Shown: piece by piece, positions 35,260-44,160 of the stretch
Numbering within the stretch: position 1 is the stretch's first letter
Layout of the letters: every line of letters begins with the position of its first letter
Source of the DNA: Clostridiales bacterium
GTDB taxonomy: Bacteria; Bacillota; Clostridia; Lachnospirales; Lachnospiraceae
Direction of reading: 5' to 3'
NCBI GenBank assembly: GCA_021201535.1
Contig: JAJQEU010000085.1
Location: forward strand, 1-46,200
DNA: 46,200 nucleotides
Notes under the pieces: model-generated
What the model was told of the DNA's origin: nothing
Database searches by the model: none
What the model saw: only the letters and a program-made list of their open reading frames with translations
Translations under genes and position numbers: made by a program

Positions 35260-36059
35260 CGACACGCCCTCCTTTTTTCCTGCCGTGAGGCATACGCATT
35301 CATACAGACTACGATCAGCACAACGATTGCAAAGATAACGGCAGCCAGTGCCCACAACGCGGTCTTGATATCCGTCTGTGCACCTTTCGTCGCATTTACC
35401 ACATAAGTGCTGATCGTATCGAATGTTGCCGGTTTCGTATATGTGGCAATAAAATAATCATCCAGCGACAGTGTGACTGCCAGCGCAAATCCGGATATGA
35501 TGCCGGGCGCGATCTGCGGCAGGATGATACTTCCAAGCGCACGCAACGGCGTCGCTCCCAGATCCAGCGCCGCCTCATAGGTGCCCGGATCCATCTGTTT
35601 CAGCTTCGGTATGACCGAAAGGTAAACAAACGGGGCGCTCAGCGTCACATGTCCGGCCAGCAGGGGAAGAAAGGTATCCTTGCTCACGCCAAACACAACC
35701 ACCATCAGAATGCAGATGGAAAAACCGGTCACCACATCCGCGTTGACGACCGGCACCTGATTCATGGCCGCCAGAAAGGATGCGGTTCTTCTTTTAGAAT
35801 AGAAACTCCCGATCGCGCCCAACGTTCCCAGAACCGCCGCGATGGCCGCGGATCCCAGAGCGAGGATGATCGTGCCGCGGATCATCTCCAACAATTCCCG
35901 CGTCGTAAACAGTGTCACGTAATTCTGCAGGGAAAATCCGCGGATCGCTCCGATATGCGTCGATGTCGTAAAACTGTATACGATCAGAATCAGAATCGGC
36001 GCGTACAGAAAAGTAAGCACCAACGCCATAAAAAACCCTTTTCCGAATTTTTTCGTCAA
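35256..36059 (-). CDS. potC: Spermidine/putrescine ABC transporter permease PotC
   Basis: 267 residues, six predicted membrane spans. The N-terminal FFMALVLTFLYAPILILIVYSF and the EAA loop EAALDLGATPLRALGSIILPQIAPGIISG identify a PotC-type permease. Partner of PotB in the transport channel. Its ATG overlaps the potB stop by four bases, and potD follows with another four-base overlap. C-terminal basic tail (ASRQEKRRACR). Confidence 0.95.
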   Translation of the reverse strand: MTKKFGKGFFMALVLTFLYAPILILIVYSFTTSTHIGAIRGFSLQNYVTLFTTRELLEMIRGTIILALGSAAIAAVLGTLGAIGSFYSKRRTASFLAAMNQVPVVNADVVTGFSICILMVVVFGVSKDTFLPLLAGHVTLSAPFVYLSVIPKLKQMDPGTYEAALDLGATPLRALGSIILPQIAPGIISGFALAVTLSLDDYFIATYTKPATFDTISTYVVNATKGAQTDIKTALWALAAVIFAIVVLIVVCMNAYASRQEKRRACR

Positions 36060-36853
36060 AGCAGAGCACCCCCTCTCCCGGTCTGTTCATTTTCATCGCT
36101 GCCGGTCACAAGTGTAAACAGACAGATGATTGCAAGCAAAATCAGTGCAATCATGGAGCCGCCGTGCCAGTTGTAGGCAGTAAAATAACTCCCGATCAGA
36201 CTTCCCATGATATAAGTACTGTTGTACAGCATTTCCAACACAACATAGTTTGTCATAGACGGCAGAAAAACCATGGAGATCCCACTGATAATACCCGGCG
36301 CAGACAAAGGCAGAGTCACCTTCAGAAAAGCTCTCCGCTCGTCCGCGCCCAGATCCCGGGCCGCCTCAACCAATGAATGATCGAGTTTTGACAACGTCGT
36401 GTAAATTGGCAGAATCATAAACGGAAGGAAGTCATAGGTCATGCCGACGATCGTATTAAAAAACGGGTAATACGCCATATTTCCTTCCAGAAGAGTCAGT
36501 ATCTCTTTCAGTGCTGTGAGGCGAAGCGAAAAATTGATCCACATCGGCATAATAAACAGAAGCAGCAGGACAGACTTTCGTTTCATCCTGCTCGAAGCAA
36601 GAATATAGGCCGTCGGATAAGCCACGGCCAGACTGACCGCCGTGGTCACCAGTGCGACGGCAAAGCTGTAGAACAGCGTGCCCAATGTGTTGGGATTCGT
36701 GAAAAAACCGCTCAGATTTTCCAGCGTAAGCTCTCCCTGTCCGTTCGTGAAGGCATAGAAAACCAGCACCGCCAGAGGCGCCGCCACAAAAATCAAAAGG
36801 AATACGGCATAGGGAATGCCCAGCGTCTTTCTGGAAAACCGAAAGCTTCTCAT
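36056..36853 (-). CDS. potB: Spermidine/putrescine ABC transporter permease PotB
   Basis: 265 residues with six membrane spans. Typical PotB features are GIPYAVFLLIFVAAPLAVL near the N-terminus, MWINFSLRLTALKEIL, and the EAA loop EAARDLGADERRAFLKVTLPLSAPGIISG that docks to PotA. It is 13 bases after potA. Part of the potA-potB-potC-potD operon. Confidence 0.95.
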   Translation of the reverse strand: MRSFRFSRKTLGIPYAVFLLIFVAAPLAVLVFYAFTNGQGELTLENLSGFFTNPNTLGTLFYSFAVALVTTAVSLAVAYPTAYILASSRMKRKSVLLLLFIMPMWINFSLRLTALKEILTLLEGNMAYYPFFNTIVGMTYDFLPFMILPIYTTLSKLDHSLVEAARDLGADERRAFLKVTLPLSAPGIISGISMVFLPSMTNYVVLEMLYNSTYIMGSLIGSYFTAYNWHGGSMIALILLAIICLFTLVTGSDENEQTGRGGALL

Positions 36854-36866
36854 ACGTTTTCTCCTA

Positions 36867-38309
36867 CTATTTTTTCAGGCTGAATTTCATCTTTTCCACC
36901 GGCATGATCAGCCCTACGTAATCGTCCATGTTCCATAAATATTCGTCATTGACGATAAAATCATGATCCAGCTCCGTGCGGACGATATAGCTGTAATGAT
37001 CGCCCATATAAAGCAGATCGATAATATGTCCATGGACAATTCCCTCGTTCTCTTCGTCAGTCATGCGGATGTCCTGTGCCTCAATAGAGACCACCACCTT
37101 TCGACGCTTCAGATCAACGGCTTTGCCGTTCTCATCCACCAGCGCACCGTCCTCCAGACGCCGGCTGCCCCGGATAATCTTTGTCACGCTGACATCCAGT
37201 TCGTGTCCGTTATACTCCAGCCGGTAATTACGGTTCATCTCTGCCGTAAAGAAATTCGTGCTATCCTCCGCAATCATGATATGCAGATCCTCCGGTGCGA
37301 CAAAAAGACCAACCTTCACGCCTTCCTTCACCGGATGCACGGCATTGACGACAATCTCATTTTTCCCGGACTCCAGCGTGAGCTCATAGTGCGTCCCCTT
37401 AAAGACGACACTCTGCACACAGCCGCAGATCTGTCCCCGGTCTGCCTCTGTCAGCGCCACCGCCTCCGGCCGAACCACCGCCGTGATCGGCGTTCCCACC
37501 GGAATATCGTCCACACACATGAAATCTCCGCCGCAGAAACGAGCTTTCATCCTTCCTGTCATAATGCCGTTGAACATATTACTCTCACCGATAAAATCCG
37601 CCACAAACGGATTGACCGGCGCATTATAAATCTCCTCCGGCGTGCCGACCTGCTGCACCGCTCCGTCGGACATAACGACAATCTTATCCGACATGGTGAG
37701 CGCCTCCTCCTGATCGTGGGTCACATAAATAAAGGTAATGCCCAGTTCCTCATGCATGGCGATCAGTTCCAGCTGCATCTCCTTGCGCATTTTCAGATCC
37801 AGAGCCCCCAACGGCTCATCCAAAAGCAGGATCTCCGGCTCATTGACCAGCGCACGGGCGATCGCCACCCGCTGCTGCTGTCCTCCGGAAAGTGTGCTGA
37901 TATGACGATTCTCAAATCCCTCCAGATCAACCAGTTCCAGCACCTTATTCACCTTTTTCGCGATCAGATCTTTCGCAATTTTTTTTTGTTTCAGACCGAA
38001 AGCAATATTTGCCTTTACATCCATATGCGGAAAAAGAGCGTATCGCTGAAACACCGTATTAATCGGCCGTTTGTTCGGCGGCAGATTGGTGATATCTTCG
38101 CCACTCAGTAAAATCTGCCCCGTCGTGGGCAGATCAAATCCGGCAATCATACGCAGCGTCGTCGTCTTGCCGCAGCCAGAAGGCCCGAGCAGTGTCACAA
38201 ACTCACCGCGCCGGATCTCCAGATTCATATCCTCCACGGCCGTAAATCCGTCCGGAAAGGATTTCGTGATATGTTTTAATTCTATAATATTCGTCTTAAC
38301 TTCCTTCAT
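36867..38309 (-). CDS. potA: Spermidine/putrescine ABC transporter ATPase PotA, extended C-terminus
   Basis: 480 residues from ATG 38309 (GAGG five bases upstream); the open frame to 38351 would start inside the promoter. Walker A GPSGCGKTT, Q-loop VFQRYALFPHM, signature LSGGQQQRVAIARAL, Walker B ILLLDEPLGALD, switch His VTHDQEEALTMSDKI. The C-terminal TOBE regulatory region is about 110 residues longer than usual PotA (350-380 residues) and repeats the TOBE-like pattern (YRLEYNGHELDVSVTKI, GHIIDLLYMGDHYSYIV). It powers polyamine import and probably senses substrate. Confidence 0.94.
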   Translation of the reverse strand: MKEVKTNIIELKHITKSFPDGFTAVEDMNLEIRRGEFVTLLGPSGCGKTTTLRMIAGFDLPTTGQILLSGEDITNLPPNKRPINTVFQRYALFPHMDVKANIAFGLKQKKIAKDLIAKKVNKVLELVDLEGFENRHISTLSGGQQQRVAIARALVNEPEILLLDEPLGALDLKMRKEMQLELIAMHEELGITFIYVTHDQEEALTMSDKIVVMSDGAVQQVGTPEEIYNAPVNPFVADFIGESNMFNGIMTGRMKARFCGGDFMCVDDIPVGTPITAVVRPEAVALTEADRGQICGCVQSVVFKGTHYELTLESGKNEIVVNAVHPVKEGVKVGLFVAPEDLHIMIAEDSTNFFTAEMNRNYRLEYNGHELDVSVTKIIRGSRRLEDGALVDENGKAVDLKRRKVVVSIEAQDIRMTDEENEGIVHGHIIDLLYMGDHYSYIVRTELDHDFIVNDEYLWNMDDYVGLIMPVEKMKFSLKK

Positions 38310-38331
38310 GGTAACCTCGTCTCCGCTAACG

Positions 38332-38359
38332 ATTATACTGATGCGCGGCAAAAAGTCAA
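38332..38359 (-). promoter_or_regulatory. Sigma-A promoter of potABCD
   Basis: Minus strand: -35 TTGACT (38354-38359), 16-base spacer, -10 TATAAT (38332-38337), about 22 bases before the potA ATG, leaving a very short leader. Confidence 0.75.
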
Positions 38360-38401
38360 TCAGACAAAATGGTTTTTCTGTGTTTATGACCGAAAAATAT
38401 T

Positions 38402-38427
38402 AAAAAAGAATGCGCCAGGGCGCATTC
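38402..38427 (-). terminator. Intrinsic terminator of the deacetylase gene
   Basis: Stem GAATGCGCC / GGCGCATTC, followed on the minus strand by TTTTTTAATATTTTT. It lies 55 bases after the stop at 38483 and just before the potA promoter. Confidence 0.85.
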
Positions 38428-38482
38428 TCGCAGAGCATGTTTGTTTTTTGTAACCATTTACGTCCCCTTATCACCGTCAATT

Positions 38483-39253
38483 TTACTCATCTGAAATCTG
38501 CATCCCGTTCGCATCCAGATGGTACTCTCCCATATATATCAGCTCTGATACCGGCACAATCTCATACCCCTGCGTCTCGAGATTTGTCAGCAGCTGATCG
38601 AGTGCCTGTGCCGTGTACTTTGCTCCGTTATGGCATAAAATAATCGCCCCTCCGTTCAGATTCTCCGAATGGCAGACACGATCAATGATTTCCTCCACGC
38701 CGTAATCCTTCCAGTCAAGACTGTCAATCGACCACTGGATCGCATAATAGCCGCAGGCAGTCACATTTGAAATCACATGATTATCGTAATCGCCGTATGG
38801 TGGGCGAAACAGAAACATATCATAGCCGGTCAGCTCCTTTACCTTCTCGTGAACAGACAGAATCTCCTCCTGTATTTCCTCATCTGTCAGCTGACTCATA
38901 TTTTTGTGGTTCTCACTGTGATTGCCCAGATCATGCCCCGCCTCGTAAATAGCGACCACATCATCCGGATAGGACTCCACCCAGCCTCCGGTCATGAAAA
39001 AGGTGGCGTGGACACTATGTTGTGCCAGAATATCCAGAATGTTTTGCGTATCGTCATTTCCCCATGCCGCATCAAAAGTGATGGCCACTTTTTTCTCCTC
39101 AGTATCTACACAATAAATCGGCAGTTCACGCCCATTCACTGTGTTACTCACAGAAATGATATCTGTTTTGGCCTGAAGTACCAGAACGACCGCAAAAACC
39201 GCAAGAACCGCTCCGATCGAAGAAACGGCAAAACGCATTTTTCTTTTCCGCAT
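38483..39253 (-). CDS. PdaB-like polysaccharide deacetylase (CE4)
   Basis: 256 residues with an N-terminal membrane anchor (about 6-27). The CE4 motifs are present: VAITFDAAWGND (motif 1, with Ala-Ala replacing the Asp-Gly of TFDDG, as in PdaB and related sporulation proteins), HSENHKN (metal His pair), FRPPYGDYD, SIDSLDWKD and GGAIILCHN. PdaB of Bacillus is needed to keep spores intact; here the enzyme may deacetylate peptidoglycan or be catalytically altered. Monocistronic, with its own terminator and an inverted repeat over the promoter. GACAGGTG serves as a weak ribosome site. Confidence 0.88.
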   Translation of the reverse strand: MRKRKMRFAVSSIGAVLAVFAVVLVLQAKTDIISVSNTVNGRELPIYCVDTEEKKVAITFDAAWGNDDTQNILDILAQHSVHATFFMTGGWVESYPDDVVAIYEAGHDLGNHSENHKNMSQLTDEEIQEEILSVHEKVKELTGYDMFLFRPPYGDYDNHVISNVTACGYYAIQWSIDSLDWKDYGVEEIIDRVCHSENLNGGAIILCHNGAKYTAQALDQLLTNLETQGYEIVPVSELIYMGEYHLDANGMQISDE

Positions 39254-39257
39254 GGTT

Positions 39258-39302
39258 CACCTGTCAGAATGATGTTACTATATTATATAGTTCGGACAGG
39301 TG
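39258..39302. promoter_or_regulatory. Inverted repeat flanking the -10 of the deacetylase gene
   Basis: CACCTGTC (39258-39265) and GACAGGTG (39295-39302) form an inverted repeat, extended by GAA/TTC after one mismatch. Between them lies a minus-strand -10 TATAAT (39282-39287) with no consensus -35. The spacing suggests an operator gripping the promoter, or use of a non-sigma-A factor. The left arm coincides with the ribosome-site region. Confidence 0.5.
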
Positions 39303-39414
39303 GGATATGTAAACCATTTTGTATCAGTTCCTTCTCTTGATTGTATCCGCGAAAAATATATCTGCAAAGCGTTACCATGAAGAATCTCTTAAAGAAACTT
39401 TTTAAAAAAAATTC

Positions 39415-39443
39415 TTGACAAATGGCCTCATCAGGCGTTTAAA
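39415..39443 (+). promoter_or_regulatory. Sigma-A promoter of the cytidylate-kinase-like gene
   Basis: Plus strand: -35 TTGACA (39415-39420), 17-base spacer containing GCCT-x4-AGGC, -10 TTTAAA (39438-39443), with a leader of about 70 bases. Confidence 0.6.
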
Positions 39444-39518
39444 ATAAACACTCGAACCGCTCAAAAGAGCCAATCAGACGAAGATTTTTTCGTTCCACAG
39501 GTGCAGAGAGGAGAAGAA

Positions 39519-40118
39519 ATGCAAACCAAAATTATCACCATCAGCAGGGAATACGGCAGCGGCGGCCGCGGCATCGGACGGCATGTGGCGGAAACCTTAC
39601 ATATCCCTTTTTATGACTCGGAAATCATTCGCGAAACGATGAAAAAAACCGGTCTCCCGGAAGAAGTAATCCAGAGCGCCGAACAGCGCGTGACAAGCAG
39701 TTTTCTGTTCAATATCGCAATGGGCGTAGATATCACAAGAAATTATATGCAACAGATTCATGTGGCAGAAAAAGAAGTCATCCTTGAAAAAATAGCGGAG
39801 GGTTCCTGCGTCATTGTCGGACGATCCGCCAATTTCATCCTTCAAAATAAGGTTCCGTCCGTGAGGGCTTTTATTTACGCGGACATGGACAGTCGGATGA
39901 AATATGCGTCGGAACATTATGGGATTGATGTCAAAAATGTACATTCTGTCATCACGCGATCCGACAGCGAACGAAGTCTGTATAGTAAAAACTTTTATAA
40001 TGAAGACTGGGGCGAACGCACCAACTATGACATGATGCTCAATTCCGCCCTGCTGGGTATCGACGGTTGTGTGGATCTTATTATAACCGCGTACAGAAAA
40101 GAAAGTAAAGAAATGTAA
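39519..40118 (+). CDS. Cytidylate-kinase-like family protein
   Basis: 199 residues from ATG 39519 (AGGAGAAG five bases upstream). The N-terminus ITISREYGSGGRGIGRHVAE is the P-loop variant of the cytidylate kinase-like (AAK-like, Cmk2) family. IPFYDSEIIRE follows, then CVIVGRSANFIL and a Lys/Arg-rich lid. These proteins are common in Clostridia as a second Cmk-like enzyme of unknown substrate. Canonical Cmk is longer and has a separate LID, so it is not called cmk. Followed 20 bases later by an MFS transporter, probably in the same operon. Confidence 0.9.
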   Translation: MQTKIITISREYGSGGRGIGRHVAETLHIPFYDSEIIRETMKKTGLPEEVIQSAEQRVTSSFLFNIAMGVDITRNYMQQIHVAEKEVILEKIAEGSCVIVGRSANFILQNKVPSVRAFIYADMDSRMKYASEHYGIDVKNVHSVITRSDSERSLYSKNFYNEDWGERTNYDMMLNSALLGIDGCVDLIITAYRKESKEM

Positions 40119-40138
40119 CATTCGGAGGTTTATGAAAA

Positions 40139-41545
40139 ATGAATACATCGAAAATTTCGATCCGCCTGACATTATCTGTCGTGGCGGCTTGTTTAGTGTC
40201 TTTTTGCGGACTTCTGACGGAAACAGCCGTCAATGTTGCGTTCCCGACCATCATGTCAGATTTTGGCGTCACCACCAAAGCAGTACAGTGGCTCACCACG
40301 GGAAATCTTCTGGTCGTCGCCATGATCACACCGCTTTCCGCCTTTCTGCAAAAGCGTTTCAAACTGAAAAGTCTGTTTTGTTTCAGCGCAATCTGTTTCC
40401 TGATCGGAACAATCTGCGCGATCATTGCCCCGACCTTTCAGATCCTGCTTCTTGCCAGATTGATTCAGGGTGTTGGAACCGGTGTCGGCGTTCCGCTCGC
40501 CTTTTGCATTATTCTGGAACAGATTCCATTTGAAAAAACGGGAACTTACATCGGTTTCGGTGCTTTAGTCTCCGCGGCTGCACCGGCCTTCGGTCCGACG
40601 TACGGAGGTATTGTCACTTCCACGCTGGGCTGGCGATTTATTTTTGTAATCCTGATTCCGGTATTGATCTTTACCGTGGTACTGGGCATTGCCACCATCC
40701 GGGAGATCCATGAACCACAAAAAGCTCCCATCGATATGCCCGGCATAACGTTGATCATGCTGACCTTTTTCTGCCTGGTGTTCGGATTCGCCAATATCGG
40801 TTCCATTGCAACTGCACCGCTTCAGGAGATCATCTTTTTTGCGGCAGGCGCTGTTGCTCTGGTTCTGTTCGTCCGTCACTGCATGCACAGCGATCATCCG
40901 CTGATTCAGATTGATGTATTCAAAAACATTCCGTTCGACTGTCATCTGATCTGTTTCTTCCTGATCAACGCGATCATGCTGGGAACCGCTTTTTTGCTGC
41001 CAAACTATTCACAGATCGTCCTGTTATGTCCCTCTATGCTGGCCGGTCTTATGCTGCTGCCGGGTGCCGGCCTGAACGCGCTCACCGGTCCGTTCAGCGG
41101 TGCCGTTCTTGACAAAATCGGGGCAAAACTGCCAATCATGACGGGTACGATATTGATGACTGCGGGCATTTTCCTTCTGATGATCTTCGGACGTGTTCTG
41201 ACGCCCGCCGTTATCGTCGGTTTTTATATCGTGTTCGGTCTTGGCTGCGGTATCTCATTCGGAAACACCATGACCATCGGCATGATGCGTCTTCCGATGG
41301 ATCTAAAAGCATACGGCAATACCGCATTCAATACATTGATGCAGTTCGCAGGAGCTGTCGGCACCAGTGTGGCAGCCGCCTGTGTCGCGTTTTCACAGAA
41401 TTCCGCCTCCGCCATGTCATATGAAGAAAAAACTGCCATCGGATCTACGCACGGATTTATCTTTCTGTTTGCGCTGACGCTCTGTTGTCTTCTTCTGCAG
41501 GCCGTGGGCTTTATATTTTATGAAAAAAAGAAGGGAAAAAAGTAA
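40139..41545 (+). CDS. MFS drug/solute exporter, DHA2 (EmrB/QacA) type
   Basis: 468 residues with about 14 membrane spans. The family marks are LTETAVNVAFPTIMSDFGVTT (motif D1 of DHA2), WLTTGNLLVVAMITPLSAFL, ARLIQGVGTGVGVPLAF (motif B) and GPTYGGIVTSTLGWRFIF (motif C, antiporter). Substrate unknown; such pumps export drugs or metabolites by proton antiport. GGAGG lies ten bases before ATG 40139; an out-of-frame ATG at 40132 precedes it. The stop lies inside the stem of the terminator at 41542-41572, which mainly serves the opposite strand. Confidence 0.93.
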   Translation: MNTSKISIRLTLSVVAACLVSFCGLLTETAVNVAFPTIMSDFGVTTKAVQWLTTGNLLVVAMITPLSAFLQKRFKLKSLFCFSAICFLIGTICAIIAPTFQILLLARLIQGVGTGVGVPLAFCIILEQIPFEKTGTYIGFGALVSAAAPAFGPTYGGIVTSTLGWRFIFVILIPVLIFTVVLGIATIREIHEPQKAPIDMPGITLIMLTFFCLVFGFANIGSIATAPLQEIIFFAAGAVALVLFVRHCMHSDHPLIQIDVFKNIPFDCHLICFFLINAIMLGTAFLLPNYSQIVLLCPSMLAGLMLLPGAGLNALTGPFSGAVLDKIGAKLPIMTGTILMTAGIFLLMIFGRVLTPAVIVGFYIVFGLGCGISFGNTMTIGMMRLPMDLKAYGNTAFNTLMQFAGAVGTSVAAACVAFSQNSASAMSYEEKTAIGSTHGFIFLFALTLCCLLLQAVGFIFYEKKKGKK

Positions 41546-41572
41546 CCCGAAAAATAACACTTTCCGGGTTAC
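41542..41572. terminator. Hairpin between MFS gene and Septu operon
   Basis: GTAACCCG / CGGGTTAC stem around a 15-base loop. On the minus strand it is followed by TTTTTTCCC and further T runs, so it is a good terminator for the ptuA-ptuB transcript; on the plus strand it stops MFS transcription less well. Confidence 0.75.
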
Positions 41573-41739
41573 GCTCCATCTTAAGCAATTTTGATGCCTC
41601 TTTGGGAAAAATACCGGTTTTTACATAACTCTGGTTAAAATGTACAATAACTCTGCCATGTTTACTGCTGTCAAACCGGGGCCTCCTCCAAATACCGGTT
41701 CCCACTCTCACCCCAGATGAGTTTCCTGGAAGTTCAGGG

Positions 41740-42381
41740 TCAAATATCATAATTTTTAAGCTTTCTGTTTATGTACCATATTGCAATTCCGGCATATTCT
41801 TTCCGTTGACCCGCATTATCCATGGAAGTATACATTTTCAGGATTCTCTCCCATTCAGTCCTGCTAAGGGTTCCCTTCTTACTGATGCGATTCTTGATTG
41901 TATTCAAAACAGCCTTTCTGTTTTCTTTTAAATACTGTTCCTGACAATTCAAATTTAATGTAACATTCAAATCATGATCTATAACCGAATCTTCTGAATA
42001 AATTTCTCCGGTCCCGGTTCTATACTTGATCTTTGCAATATGATCGCGATTCAACGGTGTCAAAGTATGTTCCGTATCGCCTTTATGCGTATCACAGGTA
42101 TCCCCTGAATGAGTACAGTGATCTTTGTGACCCTCGCAGCATCCCAGCATATTCGAGTAATCCATGCGTCCTGCCTCATCTGACTTTGATTCCGGATACC
42201 AATGCTCTATTTTCATATGTGCCTTTGAAATTCTTCTCATACAATATGCACATAAATATCCCTGTTCCTGTAAGAGGCTTTCACGGATATCATCCTTGTT
42301 ACAATTATCATAAGATGCATACGGCTGTTTTTTGTACTCTGTCAGAGAATGAGGTTCTCTTCCCTTTTCGATCAGAATCAT
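41740..42381 (-). CDS. ptuB: HNH endonuclease, PtuB-like (TIGR02646 type), Septu system
   Basis: 213 residues. N-terminal lead ILIEKGREPHSLTEYK, as in the TIGR02646 family, is followed by the HNH core: CAYCMRRI, KIEHWYPES (the catalytic His), and YSNMLGCCEGH (Asn). A second Cys/His cluster (HCTHSGDTCDTHK, TPLNRD) lies behind. In characterised Septu systems PtuB cuts DNA when its ATPase partner senses phage. ATG 42381 begins one base after the ptuA stop, with GGAGG upstream. The two-gene layout and family pair are the basis for the Septu call. Confidence 0.88.
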   Translation of the reverse strand: MILIEKGREPHSLTEYKKQPYASYDNCNKDDIRESLLQEQGYLCAYCMRRISKAHMKIEHWYPESKSDEAGRMDYSNMLGCCEGHKDHCTHSGDTCDTHKGDTEHTLTPLNRDHIAKIKYRTGTGEIYSEDSVIDHDLNVTLNLNCQEQYLKENRKAVLNTIKNRISKKGTLSRTEWERILKMYTSMDNAGQRKEYAGIAIWYINRKLKNYDI

Positions 42382-42382
42382 C

Positions 42383-43648
42383 TCAATCCTCCAATTCCAG
42401 TATTTCCAGATCCAACGTTGTCTTCATTTCCGTAATCAGAGGATTTTCAGATTTCATTTCCCCCTCAAGGCTGTTCAGGATTTTTTCTGCTTCTGAGTAA
42501 TCTCCCTTATCAACCATCATATAAAACCGCAAAATCTGCTCTTGCACTTTTGGATATACATTCTCCGTGTTCTGAAATTTTTTCAATGTATGATTCACAT
42601 CAAGTCCATACTGGGAGAATGAATATGTCACATCATCCTCCGCCATATCTATGATCCAGACATTTTTTGCGGATGCAAACAAAATAGGAGAATGCGTTGC
42701 AGCAATAAACTGCACATTCGGAAATACTGTACGAAGAGCATCTATAATATTCCACTGCCACTTTGGATGCAGATGCTGATCAATCTCATCAATCAACACC
42801 ACACCGGATGTCTCCGTGATTTTATCTTTTTTATCCGGATTTAATACCGCCATCCGATATGCAATGTCAAAAACCATCCAGACAAGCGACTGGTATCCGG
42901 AGCTTAAATCTTCAACCGGAAACGTTTCCTTTTCCGTTTTCAACATCAGTTGCCCGGTCTGTTTGTCATAAGAAATCCTGTATTCACCCTGCAGTTCCAT
43001 TTCATGCATGAACAAAGCTACCGCACGTTTGGCAGCTTCATATTCAGCAATTTTTCTTTCATGCTGCCATGAAACCATTTCCATTTTCACGCACCATTCC
43101 AACAGTAATTCTACATTTGGGCTTCCCGACAAAGCATTATCATAACCCGCAGATCTGTAATAATTATTCTCCGAATGATTCAATACCCTCCCTGATTTTT
43201 TTTTCAACGCCCTTTCTGTGCTTTCATAAAGTATGACCGGAAGCTCTGTATCTTCCTGTTGGGACATTTCCTCCGCTTTTTTCGAAACGACATACTGCAT
43301 AGTTCTAGTCACATCAGATGTGAGGCTGGTCCGTCTCCTTACCCAACGACATTTTTCTCCGTCTATTACAGCCTCAATCTCAACATCAACCGGCAGATGC
43401 AGTTTTTTATCAACCGACCCATCCCCTAATACAGGATATGTTCGTCGCACTTCCTGGGTAGAGATTCTTCTGGTTGCCTTACTGTTTATTCCGGGAACAA
43501 ATCCTCCCAATCCTACCGCAATTGCCTCAAGTGCAGATGTCTTCCCCTTTCCGTTTTCCCCAACAAGCAAATTGAAACCAGGCTTAAACTCAAGTTCTTT
43601 TGCCTCAATGCCGCGGAAATTTTTAATCTTTGTCTTTTCAACCCTCAT
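42383..43648 (-). CDS. ptuA: AAA/ABC-type ATPase, PtuA-like, Septu system
   Basis: 421 residues, an SMC/Rad50-like AAA_21-type ATPase. The N-terminal strand and KIKNFRGIEAKELEFKPG lead to Walker A GENGKGKT (30-37). The signature-like DLSSGYQS, Walker B GVVLIDEIDQHLHP, and AATHSPIL switch follow. The helical insertion between (about 130-240) is the usual sensor arm. AAGGAG lies six bases before ATG 43648. It stands directly upstream of the HNH gene, and no reverse transcriptase or msr-like RNA is seen, so this is a plain Septu and not a retron. Confidence 0.9.
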   Translation of the reverse strand: MRVEKTKIKNFRGIEAKELEFKPGFNLLVGENGKGKTSALEAIAVGLGGFVPGINSKATRRISTQEVRRTYPVLGDGSVDKKLHLPVDVEIEAVIDGEKCRWVRRRTSLTSDVTRTMQYVVSKKAEEMSQQEDTELPVILYESTERALKKKSGRVLNHSENNYYRSAGYDNALSGSPNVELLLEWCVKMEMVSWQHERKIAEYEAAKRAVALFMHEMELQGEYRISYDKQTGQLMLKTEKETFPVEDLSSGYQSLVWMVFDIAYRMAVLNPDKKDKITETSGVVLIDEIDQHLHPKWQWNIIDALRTVFPNVQFIAATHSPILFASAKNVWIIDMAEDDVTYSFSQYGLDVNHTLKKFQNTENVYPKVQEQILRFYMMVDKGDYSEAEKILNSLEGEMKSENPLITEMKTTLDLEILELED

Positions 43649-43737
43649 AATAAATCTCCTTCGTCAAATTTAATATCCAATATATATAACATTATGTGAC
43701 AACATCCCCTGATTTTATGATAGCTTTTAATATATAA

Positions 43738-43766
43738 ATGATACTACTATTTCGCATATTTGTCTA
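43738..43766 (-). promoter_or_regulatory. Candidate promoter of ptuAB
   Basis: Minus strand: -35 TAGACA (43761-43766), 17-base spacer, -10 TATCAT (43738-43743), leaving a leader of about 85 AT-rich bases before the ptuA ATG. Confidence 0.45.
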
Positions 43767-43849
43767 ACATAAGTTCGTTCAATGGACCGTGTGTGTTTAT
43801 TTTTCAGGAGATAATTCTTCAAATACTTTCGTATAAATCGTTCCGGTTT

Positions 43850-44160
43850 CTATCGAAAAAACCCCTTTACCTGCTCTGCCACATATGTCACCTGGTCCTC
43901 CGTTATACCATAATACATCGGCAGCCTTACCAGGCGCTCGCTCTCCCTTGTCGTATAGCGGTCTTCTCCCGAAAAATATCCATATTTTTTCCGGCGGCGG
44001 AGCTGTGCAGAGGCACATAGTGAAAAGCGACCCCGATCTCCTTTTCTTTCATGTGTGCGATAAAACGGTTCCGCGTCTCCAAATCGGCCAGCTTGATATA
44101 AAACATATGCGCATTGTGCTGACATTCTGCAGGGATGACCGACAGGTCAATATATCCGGC
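43850..44160 (-). pseudogene. C-terminal remnant of a WecE/RffA-like sugar aminotransferase, frameshifted
   Basis: Two frames together read as the end of dTDP-4-oxo-6-deoxyglucose transaminase (DegT/DnrJ/EryC1 family). The first gives SVIPAECQHNAHMFYIKL and VAFHYVPLHSSAAGK; the second gives YGYFSGEDRYTTRESERLV, then RLPMYYGITEDQVTYVAEQV and a stop at 43850. Adding one A to the A6 run (43985-43990) joins them. The N-terminal two thirds, with the PLP lysine, are missing; the frame is instead fused to a transposase start at about 44160. This enzyme class makes sugars for surface glycans. Not functional as it stands. Confidence 0.75.

Noticed and set aside
41511-41750. 79-codon minus-strand frame after ptuB
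   Set aside because: It starts inside ptuB without a ribosome site, runs through the terminator and into the MFS gene; probably chance.
42383-43648. Retron association of the Septu ATPase
   Set aside because: No reverse transcriptase or msr/msd-like structure lies near the pair.
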